A stretch of 64,000 nucleotides of DNA from Plasmodium brasilianum (taxonomy: Eukaryota; Apicomplexa; Aconoidasida; Haemosporida; Plasmodiidae). Positions 21,785-32,654 of the stretch are shown here, piece by piece. Both the position numbers and the translations under genes were made by a program. The stretch covers positions 2,639,412 through 2,703,411 of the forward strand of contig NC_090125.1 in NCBI RefSeq assembly GCF_023973825.1. The letters run 5' to 3'. The notes beneath the pieces were generated by a model, which had not been told where the DNA came from, searched no databases, and worked only from the letters and a program-made list of their open reading frames with translations. Positions within the stretch are counted from its first letter, which is position 1, and every line of letters starts with the position of its first letter.

Positions 21785-21970
21785 TATATTGTTCTTACGT
21801 TCAAGGTGCAAAAAGATCGTTCTCATATTATAATGGAACATTTATAAGACATTCCATTTTTGTTCAAAATTGCCCTTAATAACCCTCAGTTATTACACCA
21901 TATTACTATAATATTTCATTTATTACGAATTAACGTTTTGCACAATAGCATGGGAAAGAAATTAAAAGGT

Positions 21971-22046
21971 ATTTCAACTAAAAGCCATTTCAACTAAAAG
22001 CCATTTCAACTAAAAGCCATTTCAACTAAAAGCCATTTCAACTATA
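21971..22046. repeat. 16-bp tandem repeat
   Basis: Four perfect copies of ATTTCAACTAAAAGCC starting at 21971, 21987, 22003 and 22019, and a fifth degenerate one. Identity between copies is essentially complete, so the array is young. Confidence 0.95.
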
Positions 22047-23387
22047 AAGTTGGTTTATTTTTTTTTACATAATTATGTAGCTCATTTATAAATGGTTGGT
22101 TTACATTCCTTTTTAAAAAAAAAAGAAAAAAACCATAGTTTAAAAGAATTCAAAAAAATATCTATAAAATTCAAATTAAGAATTTTTTATAATTTGAAAA
22201 ACGACATTTGCTTTATCTTTCGTAAATGAAAAATTATCACCGTAATATAAGCTACAGAGAGCAGCAATTATGATTTTTTTTTTTTTTTTGTTTTTTTGTT
22301 TGGAAGTTTAATATTAACCGTTGTGTCATTATTTAGTGGTATGCAATCGAAAATGAATCATATTGTGTATTATATATGTTGTACTATATATGTTTTATTA
22401 CATGTATTGTATTACCATTTTATTAATCATATCTATGTCGTACTTTTTTTTATAAAAGGAAAAGAAAATCTACAACATGAAAATATATAAAGCAACATGT
22501 TGATAAAATCCAAAACATACCATTATAACTTCGTTTTGTAGAATTACCTTGCATGGTCAGAAAAAAAAAATTGTTTTTTTAAATGTATGACATATGCATA
22601 ATTTTTTTACAACTCCGATATGGTATATAGATATGTATATATATACAAACATAAATGTATACAAATATAAATATATACAAATATAAATATATACAAATAT
22701 AAATATACATTATATATGTAGGTTTCACATTTATTTTAATTTTTGACATAATGTTGCTATAAAATATATGCAAAAAGTAACATGAACGTAAAAAAAACTA
22801 AAAAAAAAAAAAAAAAAAATACATAAATTAACATGAACGAGAAATAATTAAAATTCCTAACTGGAATTTTTACAAAATGTTCAGCAAATTTTGCTTTTAA
22901 AAAAAATGGTTAAAACATTCCCTTTGTAAAGGTATGGATGTATAACACGTACATTACATATAAGTATTACATATATATAAATATATATATGTATTATATA
23001 TATATAAATATATATATGTATATATACATAAGTATGAATTCCAAAAATAAAGGTATTATTTTATTGTATTACTACAAGCCCAAAAGTATAGTAGTGAAAC
23101 ATAGCCATAAAATTAATTTGTACTTATTGTGAAGGAAGGAACAAGAGAAAAAACGAATTCATCAAATGCATTACTTTTAAAAGATAGGGGGACTATGTAA
23201 GAAAAAAAAAAAAGTGAAAGATAGAAAGAAGCAAAAAAAGAAAGGAAAAAAGAAGAAATATACAACGGAACATCAAAATTTTGCATAATTTTGCAAAGTT
23301 TTTCAAAATTGTGCAAAATTTGGTGGAAAAATAAAAAAAACAAATATCACTTAAGGGCGCAGAAAAAGAAAATATAAAACAGAAATA

Positions 23388-26300
23388 ATGGATAGAAAAT
23401 ATCATTTTGGCAAAGGGGGTCGTAAGAATAACAATTACTCAATAGTTTTTGAAAAAAGAAAGGTAAATAAATCCCATGCAAATTTTATGGATTACGATGA
23501 TTCCGACAATACTGAAATATTAAAAAATCATTTAAAAGATTTAAAACAACTAAAAGAAAATGTAATAAAAAAGAGAAACCAATCTAAGGCATTAATAAGA
23601 ACATTCCTGGATTCTTTTTTTTCCAATAAAGAAACAAATTATAATTTTGATATATTTTATGATAAGTGTTTACTAATTATTAAAAGATATTTATTAGTGT
23701 ATAAAGAAATAAATGATATATTGTTAAAAAGGAGTTCAAAAGATGGCGGAACTACAAACTGTGTAAATGTAAACTCCTCTTTACGTGACGAAGAAGGGGA
23801 ATATAGGAACAACATAATTGGGGGAAAAAATGCCCCCATCAGTATTAATAATAATAATAGCCCTGATAATAATTATAACAATAATAATAACGATAATAGT
23901 AATATTAGCAATAGAAATTGCAACGGAAACTTCAGTAGTAACCACATCAGCGGTAACAGTGGTGTACTGTACGATTTAATAGACAACAATATGCTAATTC
24001 ACAACAACAGACTACTTTTTGACTACGATGATGACAGCGAAATATACACATCAAGTGAGGAAGAAATTGTTATAGAAAGTAAATCCTTTAAAAAGAAAAA
24101 GAGCATTAAGGGTAATAATAAAAATCGAAAGAATTATGCAAATGATTCAGATTATTTGAAAAATAATAATCGGAAAGATGTTTTGAAAGAAAAGGAATAT
24201 TTCGATAGAATGGAAAAAGAAAGAGTTACACGTAGATATAAAAAGAGAAGCAAAAAAATATGTTTGCTTAACAGATACCCTTCATATTTAAGAGACCTTA
24301 TAAGAATTGTAAAAATTGCCAAAAATCAAGAAAAGAAAATTTTAAAGATAAATTTCTTAAAAAAATATTCGGAATATATGAATAGAAATAAATTGAATAC
24401 ATTGTTTAATAAATTGTATATATCTAATTGTTATATGAATAACAAAAGTTATATTGAAAAGAAGAAAAAAAGATTGTTGTATCGAATAGTACGTCACAAA
24501 CTGGTGAATTATCTTTATAAGAATCATGATATATTTTTAGAAAAATTATTGAAGAAGAAAAATAGCTACAATAATTTAAGTATAGAAAATATAGAAAAAT
24601 TACTTGAAACGCATAATTGTGCTAAGTGCTCATTGTCTTCTACTTTGAAATCTTGCAAAATGTGCAAGGAGAAAGTGAAAATTCTTTTTTATATAACTTT
24701 TTATGATAATTTAAATTATACCTCCATTTTGAGAAATGCAAATAGTAAGGATGGTAAAGGGAATAAAACGAGTGAAGCGAAGCATTTGTTGACACACATT
24801 TTTCTTAACAAAAAAGAGAAAAGGAAAACAATTAATGTAGAGTATGATATATCTTATCATGAAAATAAGTATATATATATGGTATCAAAAAATAATATTT
24901 TTTGCCATATATTACATGAAAATTACATAAGAGATAATTTTAATGATTTGCTATTGAGAATTAAAAATGGAAGTAGAGGCTATAATTTGTTACATGTCAT
25001 TTTTAATAAATACAAAAATAAAAATTATTTTAATTATAAAAAGATGAAACCGTATTTAGAAAATTTCTATCGTTCTACTTCCAGTACAACGGGGAGTAGT
25101 ACTACCAGCGGGGTCAGATCTAATTCCCAAAGAAATATAGAAGGAGGAATATTGTTGGTTGATTCATTTTATGATAATTTTTCAAGTGTAATTGTTAAAG
25201 ATGAAAAGAATGTAAATATATTTTATGATAAAGTATTTGAAAATTTTTATAACATATTATATATGGATAAAAGTAGTTCGAATAAAATAATGTACCGTAA
25301 CGTAGGCAGAAAGGAAATAGAAGTTGTTAACTGTGATGGGGGAGACTCTGATGCGGATGACGTATTTTCTGGGGGTTCTATAAACGACAAGCTTATGCAC
25401 TTGAACAATTACAGCCACGGCGTTGGTAACTATATCGGCAATAACAGTGGCAGGCACCCATCCAATGTAGCAAGACGGACAAGAAACGAAGAAGGCAAAT
25501 TGACTTTACCAAAAGAAATGAGCAAAGTGTATATGAATGTGAAAAAGATGAGCAATATTGACGATCAATATATAGATGATGGTGCGTGGGATAAGAATTA
25601 CCATAATAAGTATTATTACCTTAAAAAGATGACAAAGAAAAATAGTGAGGTCACAAGTAGAAATGATAATAATATGATGAATAATACATTTAATGATTAT
25701 TTTAAAAAAATAAATGAAGAAACTGCTATTCTAGTAAATAGCGATGATAGTGATGAAAATATCCAATGTAACCGCGGGAAAACCCAATACTTAATGAACT
25801 ATTTAAAAGGGGTAAACAGTAGAAATGTCGATGGTAGTACGTGTAATAAATTTATATTAGAAAGGTACAGAATGAGAAATTATAAAAAATATATTATTGT
25901 ACACCCTTTGATTAATTCGAAATGTATAGGATTTAAAATTAATGTAAAGGACATTGCGAATAGGGATCTAGATATATATTGTATTAACAATACAGAATAT
26001 GTGAATGCGTATAAGAACACTGTCCACTTTTTGATGAACAGTGTAAATATAGATATGAAAAAGAAGTATGATGAGTATAAAAATATTAGAAGCAGGGTAA
26101 ATAAGGGGCAAAATGGAGTGCACGTAAATGAACTCGACATAAATGGTGCACGAAAAAGTGGAGTACACCCAAATGACGTTGACATAAATGTCGACTATGC
26201 AAATGTCGACTACGCAAATGTCGATTACGCAAATGTTGATTACATAAATGAGAGCAGGAGGAACAAAAATACAGTGAATGAATACATAGTTGTCATAGAC

Positions 26301-27746
26301 GAAAATATGGTAGAGGATAAATACAAAATTGATATATACGACTATGGCGACGTAACTGCATATATAGTAAATACAAAAAAAGAAAAGAAAAAAGAATTTT
26401 ATTCCAATTTTATAAGAAATGAAATATATACGCATAGATGGATAAATAGACTCCAGTTCAAATTACAAAATTATAGTAATGTATATGAACATAGTTATAT
26501 AAAAAGTTCACATTTGAAACAGTTAAAGGAGTATTTATACGGGTTACTGATAAATTGTTATTATGAAAATATATATGATGTTTCTTTTAATATATTATTA
26601 AGTTCTAATTATAGAAATTTTAATCCAGAAAAAGAATATGTTTTAAAAAATATCAGTTATAATTTGAATGGCATTTACCAGAATTTGTTAATGTGTATTC
26701 AGAGTGACATTCTTAATTATGAAAGAATTAGAAGTTCTAATAATAAAGTACTATTAGATGAACCTAGTATTCAATTAAGGGTAAATAATTATTTGTTAAA
26801 TAATAAGTGGAATAAACAGAATAGAGAATTTTTTGATCAAATTATTAACAAATATAGATTTATATTTTTATATTATATGGTATATACATATCCAAAATTT
26901 TTACACATTTTTAATATAATTAAAACAAAAAATTTTAGAGCATATATAAAAAATTGTATGCCTGAAAAGGATAATGATCACCAACATATTCATGTAGAAC
27001 AAAAGGGTTTTACATCTGAAAAGAAAATATTAAAAAGTGCCAAGAAAAATAAAATTGAAAACAATATGGAAGAAACATTACTTTCGAAAGATGTGTACTT
27101 ACCTCCATATAAAGTTGATAGTAACATATTAAATGCTTTTTCTCTGAGTGACCTATTATTAGTAGATATAAATAAAGAAGAAAACCATTTTGAAAATTCC
27201 ACCTTTTTAAATGTGTTAAATGGGGTATCAAGTATAGAAACAGTAGGAAAGCAAGTGCATCCTACTTGTTATAATACATTTTTATTTTACATGCAGAATA
27301 ATAATCAATATATTAAAAATATAATGAGAGTAAATCAAATAGCAACTATATTTTCAATTCTAAATGCTTATCTTTCATTCATAACAGCTCGCTGTTATAA
27401 TTATTTTAGAACAAATAATCTTTGGAAATATCTTATATATAATTTTAAAGAAATCCAAAAGACAGAAAATTATGAAGAATTTTCAATTAGGGAAAAAGAT
27501 TTCCCATCTTCTTTTGTTCAAAGATTTTTAGATACATTTTTACTTAAAAAAAATGATAGCTATTTTGTTTCAGATCGTACCCAATGTAAACTTTTGGTTT
27601 ACACGTTATTAATACAGCTGTGTCTGACGGATAACTTGTTACCATTAAACTTAGCTTTAATAAATAAAAATATTAGTTATACTCTAAGAGAGCTCAATTT
27701 TACTTTTAAGGGTAGGAAAGCAATATCATTTAATATACAAGCATAG
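23388..27746 (+). CDS. large protein with an RPA49-like C-terminus (candidate RNA polymerase I subunit)
   Basis: 1452 residues in one exon, Asn/Lys-rich with low-complexity blocks at about 160-190 and 925-955. I see no catalytic motif. The last 220 residues resemble RPA49/PAF53: YLPPYKVDSNILNAFSLSDL (about 1237) parallels the LPPY...y.l.dI segment, and the end (about 1385-1448: CKLLVYTLLIQLCLTDNLLP, then INKNISYTLRELNFTFKGR) parallels the tandem winged-helix end of RPA49. RPA49 helps Pol I initiation and elongation on rDNA. The normal family length is 400-480, so most of this protein would be lineage-specific. A CX2CX8CX2C cluster (Cys411, 414, 423, 426) could bind zinc and is not an RPA49 feature I know of. 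The assignment is by pattern only; otherwise it is an unrecognised conserved Plasmodium protein. Confidence 0.5.
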   Translation: MDRKYHFGKGGRKNNNYSIVFEKRKVNKSHANFMDYDDSDNTEILKNHLKDLKQLKENVIKKRNQSKALIRTFLDSFFSNKETNYNFDIFYDKCLLIIKRYLLVYKEINDILLKRSSKDGGTTNCVNVNSSLRDEEGEYRNNIIGGKNAPISINNNNSPDNNYNNNNNDNSNISNRNCNGNFSSNHISGNSGVLYDLIDNNMLIHNNRLLFDYDDDSEIYTSSEEEIVIESKSFKKKKSIKGNNKNRKNYANDSDYLKNNNRKDVLKEKEYFDRMEKERVTRRYKKRSKKICLLNRYPSYLRDLIRIVKIAKNQEKKILKINFLKKYSEYMNRNKLNTLFNKLYISNCYMNNKSYIEKKKKRLLYRIVRHKLVNYLYKNHDIFLEKLLKKKNSYNNLSIENIEKLLETHNCAKCSLSSTLKSCKMCKEKVKILFYITFYDNLNYTSILRNANSKDGKGNKTSEAKHLLTHIFLNKKEKRKTINVEYDISYHENKYIYMVSKNNIFCHILHENYIRDNFNDLLLRIKNGSRGYNLLHVIFNKYKNKNYFNYKKMKPYLENFYRSTSSTTGSSTTSGVRSNSQRNIEGGILLVDSFYDNFSSVIVKDEKNVNIFYDKVFENFYNILYMDKSSSNKIMYRNVGRKEIEVVNCDGGDSDADDVFSGGSINDKLMHLNNYSHGVGNYIGNNSGRHPSNVARRTRNEEGKLTLPKEMSKVYMNVKKMSNIDDQYIDDGAWDKNYHNKYYYLKKMTKKNSEVTSRNDNNMMNNTFNDYFKKINEETAILVNSDDSDENIQCNRGKTQYLMNYLKGVNSRNVDGSTCNKFILERYRMRNYKKYIIVHPLINSKCIGFKINVKDIANRDLDIYCINNTEYVNAYKNTVHFLMNSVNIDMKKKYDEYKNIRSRVNKGQNGVHVNELDINGARKSGVHPNDVDINVDYANVDYANVDYANVDYINESRRNKNTVNEYIVVIDENMVEDKYKIDIYDYGDVTAYIVNTKKEKKKEFYSNFIRNEIYTHRWINRLQFKLQNYSNVYEHSYIKSSHLKQLKEYLYGLLINCYYENIYDVSFNILLSSNYRNFNPEKEYVLKNISYNLNGIYQNLLMCIQSDILNYERIRSSNNKVLLDEPSIQLRVNNYLLNNKWNKQNREFFDQIINKYRFIFLYYMVYTYPKFLHIFNIIKTKNFRAYIKNCMPEKDNDHQHIHVEQKGFTSEKKILKSAKKNKIENNMEETLLSKDVYLPPYKVDSNILNAFSLSDLLLVDINKEENHFENSTFLNVLNGVSSIETVGKQVHPTCYNTFLFYMQNNNQYIKNIMRVNQIATIFSILNAYLSFITARCYNYFRTNNLWKYLIYNFKEIQKTENYEEFSIREKDFPSSFVQRFLDTFLLKKNDSYFVSDRTQCKLLVYTLLIQLCLTDNLLPLNLALINKNISYTLRELNFTFKGRKAISFNIQA
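26189..26248 (+). repeat. in-frame 15-bp repeats encoding NVDYA
   Basis: Four copies of GTCGACTAYGCAAAT-like units in the RPA49-like gene encode NVDYANVDYANVDYANVDYI. The copies differ at synonymous third positions only. Confidence 0.9.
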
Positions 27747-28369
27747 GTCAATGGAAGTTTCAGTGGGAATGAAAGGAAGGAGTGGCCGCTTTATACGTTA
27801 TTTCAGCACTAAATTTTGACCCTATGACCGTACATTGCTGAACTGTATATATATTATTAATCGCGCAGTATAATTTTTTTTTTTTTTTCTTTTTTTTTTT
27901 AATTGCCATCCCATTTGTGTTTACTTCCCAATCTTCCTTTATTTGTGCAACGAACAGTTTATTCGTTCCTTTTCCCACGAAGAGGTAATATTTTTGCGAC
28001 CATTCATTTTTGACACGTATAACATGTTCATACGCATGTATGTACGCATGTATGTACGCATGTATGTGTATATTTATATGAGTACATATGGACATGCCCT
28101 ATATGTATACTAATTTTCGCTCTCCCAGTAGCTCCACTTTTCAAATGCCCATTTCCTGTAATTTATTTTTAAATCTTTTTGTTAATTACATGTACAAATT
28201 TTACTTCTTTTTTTTTTTTTTTTTTATTTTTTTTGGTTTTTACTCATTGTGTTTACTCCAGAAGGGTAATAATAAAGGGTACCTCCCTGTGCTCAGCTTA
28301 ATGCAACGTACGCATGTTTGTACAAATGTGTGTACGTATTATAAGTATACACAAATGTTTGCAGGTAGA

Positions 28370-28401
<32 letters not shown>

Positions 28402-28611
28402 ACCCATATAAGATGCTTACAAAATGATTTGTCAAAAGCTTTAAACATAAAACTGCATTTATTGAACACTAATAAACATAATTCTTCTAGCAACAGTCAA
28501 AAAAAAAAAAATAATAATAATAATCAGAATTGCAATAGCAACAGCAATAGCAATAGCCATAGTAATAAAAGCAAAGGGAAGAGATCATCCCATTTTTCTC
28601 ATCTAACCAGT
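27747..28611. other. convergent spacer with unresolved coding-like segments
   Basis: Between the stops of the RPA49-like gene (plus) and the tRNA endonuclease gene (minus). The patch 27905-28010 reads well on both strands: minus KNEWSQKYYLFVGKGTNK, plus CNEQFIRSFSHEE. Further minus segments (KWAFEKWSYWESEN before a GTATAC at about 28115, and GGTLYYYPSGVNTMSKNQ near 28235-28285) could be exons of a small gene, but the phases do not join and I do not call one. Confidence 0.3.
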
Positions 28612-29247
28612 TTACTCCTTTTTTCTTAGAATTTCCTCGTATCTTACGGTATTGGTGTTTTCATTAAAATAAGCAATTATACCCTATGCAAGAAAAAAGG
28701 AAAAAAAAAAAAAAAAAAAAAGAGTAATCATCATATATAAGAAGCAATGAGCTTATCAGGATGGGAGAGGCAAGACACCGATTGATTGCAAATAAATTTG
28801 TGGATGAGGGTTAAGATGATCATGTACTATGCCCCTTTTCCATACATCATTGTTAACAACTTACTTTCTTTTTAACACTTTCGCATATTCTACTAATTAT
28901 AATTTTCTCTTTATGATTTAATGTAGTATTCTCTTCTTTTATAAAGATGAGAGCAAAACCATGCTCATGATCAGTGGTATCTAAAAAAATATAGCAATTG
29001 AGCTTTTAACAGTTTATAAATTTTTGCAGTAATGTAACAAATATATATGGAGCTCTGCAGTTCGCACGGATTTACACTTTCAAATTATATGCATATATAT
29101 ATATATATATATTATAACACCCCCTTATATATAAATATAACCTTTATACAGCACAAAATCAGCCCCGTATTTTATCCCATCAACCACGATGAAGTGTTTG
29201 CTCAAGTCACTAAAAACGATTTCTCTTTTGGAACTTCTATTTGTCAT
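28612..29247 (-). CDS. tRNA-splicing endonuclease catalytic-type subunit (Sen2/Sen34/EndA fold), three exons
   Basis: Three short exons with GT-AG junctions and matching phases: 29247-29142, 28980-28865 and 28683-28612; 97 codons plus stop. Exon 1 starts MTNRSSKREIVFSDLSKHF and holds IVVDGIKYGADFVLYK; the split codon rebuilds Asp; exon 2 reads DTTDHEHGFALIFIKEEN and ends RICESVKKK at a perfect GTAAGT; exon 3 gives GIIAYFNENTNTVRYEEILR and stops. This is the C-terminal nuclease domain of tRNA intron endonucleases: G.kyGaDFvlY, then H, then R.c.sv+KK.i.A......v.Y.e. The catalytic Tyr, His and Lys are all present, so this is a catalytic type of subunit that cuts pre-tRNA introns. It is shorter than usual (150-300), so an N-terminal exon may be missing; a plausible one lies at about 29475-29390 on the same strand (MPNRSHSSFYKTKKNTSQS, donor GTATAT) but its phase does not fit. 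Confidence 0.72.
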
Positions 29248-29996
29248 TGAAAAAAAAAAAATATATTATCTAATTGTATATATATTGATAAAATTCGTAC
29301 ATTTTTAATTTGTTTTTTAGTATTTTTTTATTATTTATTTTTTTTTTTTTTTTCATATTGGCTTTTATAATTGAACAAACTATTATGCATATACATAGCA
29401 TAATAGGAAATACTCAAGCATGCGAAAAGATTGAGAAGTATTCTTTTTTGTTTTATAAAAAGAAGAGTGCGAACGGTTGGGCATTCTATATGCCGTTATA
29501 AAATGAGAAAAAAAAAGAAAAAGAAAAAAGAAAAAGAAAAAAGAAAAAAAAATTTAATTAATATTTTGAAATAGCTCAAAAATGAACTAACAAAACGATG
29601 AAGCGATACAATGATATTATGTATAAAGGATAATGCTGCAAATCCATAAAATGGTTTTGAAAAATTTATACATAAAAAAAATTTTTTTAATGCTTAACAA
29701 TATGCAAATAAATCACGGCTCAAATGCTACGGTTCTACAAAAATTAAAGGGGGGGGGGAGAACATGTTAATGTTTTCAATTTTGCGCAAGTTGAAAATGC
29801 GCATGACGTGAGAAAACAGCACTTAAAAAAAAAAAAATAAGATAAAATAAAAATAAAAATACATATATATATGTACACATATGTATACCGCGCCAACATA
29901 AGCTATACTATGCGCGCTAGCACATGCAAAAGAGCTGTCCTTTTTTCGAGTTTCCCATTTAGCATGCCCTTCAAGCGCCTCTCATACGTATGATAT
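29248..29996. other. spacer between tRNA endonuclease gene and SPF45
   Basis: T- and A-rich, with (AAAAAG)n at 29511-29548 and a G9 run at 29750-29758, unusual in such AT-rich DNA. Contains the possible upstream exon of the endonuclease gene at about 29390-29475 on the minus strand. Confidence 0.5.
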
Positions 29997-31817
29997 TCAG
30001 TCGACTTTCAAATTGGTGGTGTATTCTTTCTCATCTGCAAAGGAAGCTTCAACTCTTCTACCAGCAAAGGTTCTTCCTTTGAATGTGTTCAAGGCATTTT
30101 GTGCCTGATCAGATGATTCATACTCACAGAATATTTTAACAGCAAAAGCATCATGTAAGTTTTTGTCAATTACAATATTGCTATTTAGTAAGTTTCCAAA
30201 TTTTGAAGCTTCTTCTTCGATTTCTTCTTTTAACGTATCATCTACTTCATCAACAGTTACTAGATTAGTTAGCTGAATGATCCTTGAAATAGTTTTACTA
30301 TCACAAGAATTAATGCTATCATTTGAATTATTTTTTTTTAAAATAACAGGTGCTTGTATTATTACCCCACTTCTTTTATCTACCTTCTGTAATATCAATG
30401 GAGCTTTAATACCCTGTTTGTCTTTACCTAACCCTTCACCTTTTTTCCAACCCATTTTTTCCATCATTCTAGTAGCGAAATCTTTCTTCACAGGGGCGTC
30501 AACTTCATTATTCGATCTGTCAAACGGTTTGTCAATCGGTTGTTCATTCGGTTGGTCAACTAACTTATCATTTGGATAGTCATACGTTATACCATATGTC
30601 TTACCATAAGCTTTACGTGAAACCATTTCTTTGCCTTTGTTCATATAATCATCATTACTGTCATCTATCATTTTTTCCATGTTATTTGTATTATACAAAT
30701 TATGTGGTATTTTGTTCGTTAATTTTTCAGTATAGATTATATTCATTTGTTCATTTTCATCTTCCATTGTTTTGTACTCCTCTCCTATTATTTTTCTTTT
30801 TCTCTCTTTTAATTTATATTCTTTTTGCATATTATTTTCTTCATCTTGTTCCTCCTGTGATAATATTGTGCTATTTACATAATCTTTCCTATTCTTTTCT
30901 GCATTCAATAAGTGATCCTTTGTCGTGTAGCAATTTTTATCTGCATATCCATAATTCGCATTCTTACTCATCTTATCATATTCCTTTATTGTAGTTCTAT
31001 TGCTTTCTTCTTTCGTTGTTTCTTCCATTTGTTCTTCCTCTAGTTTTTTTCTCTGCAATGCTAAAAGAATTAATTTTTTCCTTTTTCTTTCTTTTATAAT
31101 TTTATTTAAATCGTTAGGTTTATTTGGATAGTAATCTTCGTTAGCATCTGTTATGAAATATTTCTCATATAAGCCATTTTCAAAATATGTATTCTTTGAA
31201 TTATTATTAATACCATCGTCATTTAAATTATCCATTTTGTTATTACTCTCATTAAATTTGCCATATTCTTTGTTCATTTCTTCGTTTCTGTCTTTCCTCG
31301 ACTGTTCTCGATTGTCATCATGCCCAGAACCACGATGGATATTATGACTACTAGCTATTTGTTCGCTTTTGTTACTCTGCTGTATCTTATTCAGTCGATA
31401 ACTAATTTTCTTTAAATCGTTTTGAATGGACTTATTTATATTTATTATTTCTATATTGGTATCACTTCTTATACTTTCATTGCTTTTCATACTATTATCT
31501 TTACTTATAATTTTATCACCGCATGTTAATATGGCATCTTCATCATCTCCATAATTGGAGCCCTTTGTAATGAAACCTTTATTCCCTCCATCCTTATTAT
31601 TATCATAGCTGTTTTGTAAATTCTTTTCCTTGTTTACATTTTTTATATTTGCAATTTTCTTCTGAACAATTGCAGGTGTTATTAAAAATTTGTTTATTTC
31701 AATATATGTATTTTTTCCCTCATTTGATGTGTTCGTATTTTCACCTTTCCCTAATTTGTTACTACTATTTGAGTTTGAGGAAACTGGGGGGGGTAAATCC
31801 CCGTACAGGCTATCCAT
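29997..31817 (-). CDS. splicing factor SPF45/RBM17-like, G-patch plus UHM
   Basis: 606 residues. SPF45 joins the spliceosome at the 3' splice site and binds ULM peptides of SF3b155/U2AF through its UHM. The N-terminus MDSLYGDLPPP matches the short SLYxDL start of the family. A long acidic/Asn-Lys-rich middle follows, with a KERKRKKLILLALQRKKLEEE helix (about 245-265). The G-patch is at about 440-475 (TRMMEKMGWKKGEGLGKDKQ, then GIKAPL). The C-terminal UHM/RRM (about 505-600) has NLVTVDEVDDTLKEEIEEEA, KIFCEYESSDQAQNALNTF, then KGRTFAGRRVEASF, where RTFAGR sits in the place of the RxF loop that binds tryptophan ligands. Single exon. Confidence 0.93.
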   Translation of the reverse strand: MDSLYGDLPPPVSSNSNSSNKLGKGENTNTSNEGKNTYIEINKFLITPAIVQKKIANIKNVNKEKNLQNSYDNNKDGGNKGFITKGSNYGDDEDAILTCGDKIISKDNSMKSNESIRSDTNIEIININKSIQNDLKKISYRLNKIQQSNKSEQIASSHNIHRGSGHDDNREQSRKDRNEEMNKEYGKFNESNNKMDNLNDDGINNNSKNTYFENGLYEKYFITDANEDYYPNKPNDLNKIIKERKRKKLILLALQRKKLEEEQMEETTKEESNRTTIKEYDKMSKNANYGYADKNCYTTKDHLLNAEKNRKDYVNSTILSQEEQDEENNMQKEYKLKERKRKIIGEEYKTMEDENEQMNIIYTEKLTNKIPHNLYNTNNMEKMIDDSNDDYMNKGKEMVSRKAYGKTYGITYDYPNDKLVDQPNEQPIDKPFDRSNNEVDAPVKKDFATRMMEKMGWKKGEGLGKDKQGIKAPLILQKVDKRSGVIIQAPVILKKNNSNDSINSCDSKTISRIIQLTNLVTVDEVDDTLKEEIEEEASKFGNLLNSNIVIDKNLHDAFAVKIFCEYESSDQAQNALNTFKGRTFAGRRVEASFADEKEYTTNLKVD

Positions 31818-31920
31818 ATGCCCTCGCTCTTTATATGATAATAATTTTGATTATTTGTAATTAGCCAAAAAAATAAAAAAATAAGGAAAAACGGAAGAAG
31901 TGAAAAGGGAAGAAGAAAAG

Positions 31921-31997
<77 letters not shown>

Positions 31998-32620
31998 AAA
32001 AGAAAAAGAAAAAGAAAAAGAAAAAGAAAAAGAAAAAAGAAAAAGAAACAAAAAAGATAGAAAAAAAGGAAAAAAACAAAACAAAAGTACTATAGCTTCT
32101 TCGTACGTCTTTGCTTAGTATCACTACAAAAAAAAAAGTATGGTGAAGAAACATTCACACCATGTTTCAATAAAAAAAAAAAAAAAAAAAAAAAAAAAAC
32201 AACATATGGGGAGACTCTGAGTGAAGTGTGGGCTTGCCATAGGTAAGCTCACAATAATACATATGCACATAAATATATATATATACATGCACGTACATAA
32301 GTTTTTAAATATCTATGTATGCATATATGTATTTTGCGGCATAATATTACTACGCCCCTACACTACGTTTGCCGCAAAATAACTACTTTTTCTCTTCCAT
32401 GAAGTAAAGGCACAAATAATCTTTTACGTCAGTATAATTTTTTAAGGTATACAGAATTGATTGGTTCTTCTGTTCTATAACTCTGACCCTTATTTAATTC
32501 TGAATTGTTTCGTTCAACACATAGAGCTAAAGTAGTTCATGTGTTTTGTGGAAATATATAGTATACAAGTATACTAACATGAAGATAATTTTTTTCGAAT
32601 TAGTTTTTACCCTATGGGAG

Positions 32621-32654
<34 letters not shown>

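Larger units (their letters stand above)
20601..23387. other. divergent intergenic region between KIN and the RPA49-like gene
   Basis: About 2.8 kb holding both promoters. It contains an AATTATTT octamer array, an A-tract decamer array, a weak coding-like ORF (21560-21784), a 16-bp repeat, (TA)n tracts near 22980-23025 and an A-run at 22800-22819. A second low-complexity ORF at 22296-22490 is hydrophobic and unsupported. Confidence 0.5.

Noticed and set aside
31851..32154. Poly-Phe ORFs and a poly-Lys ORF
   Set aside because: Translation of the A73 run and (AAAAAG)n on the two strands.
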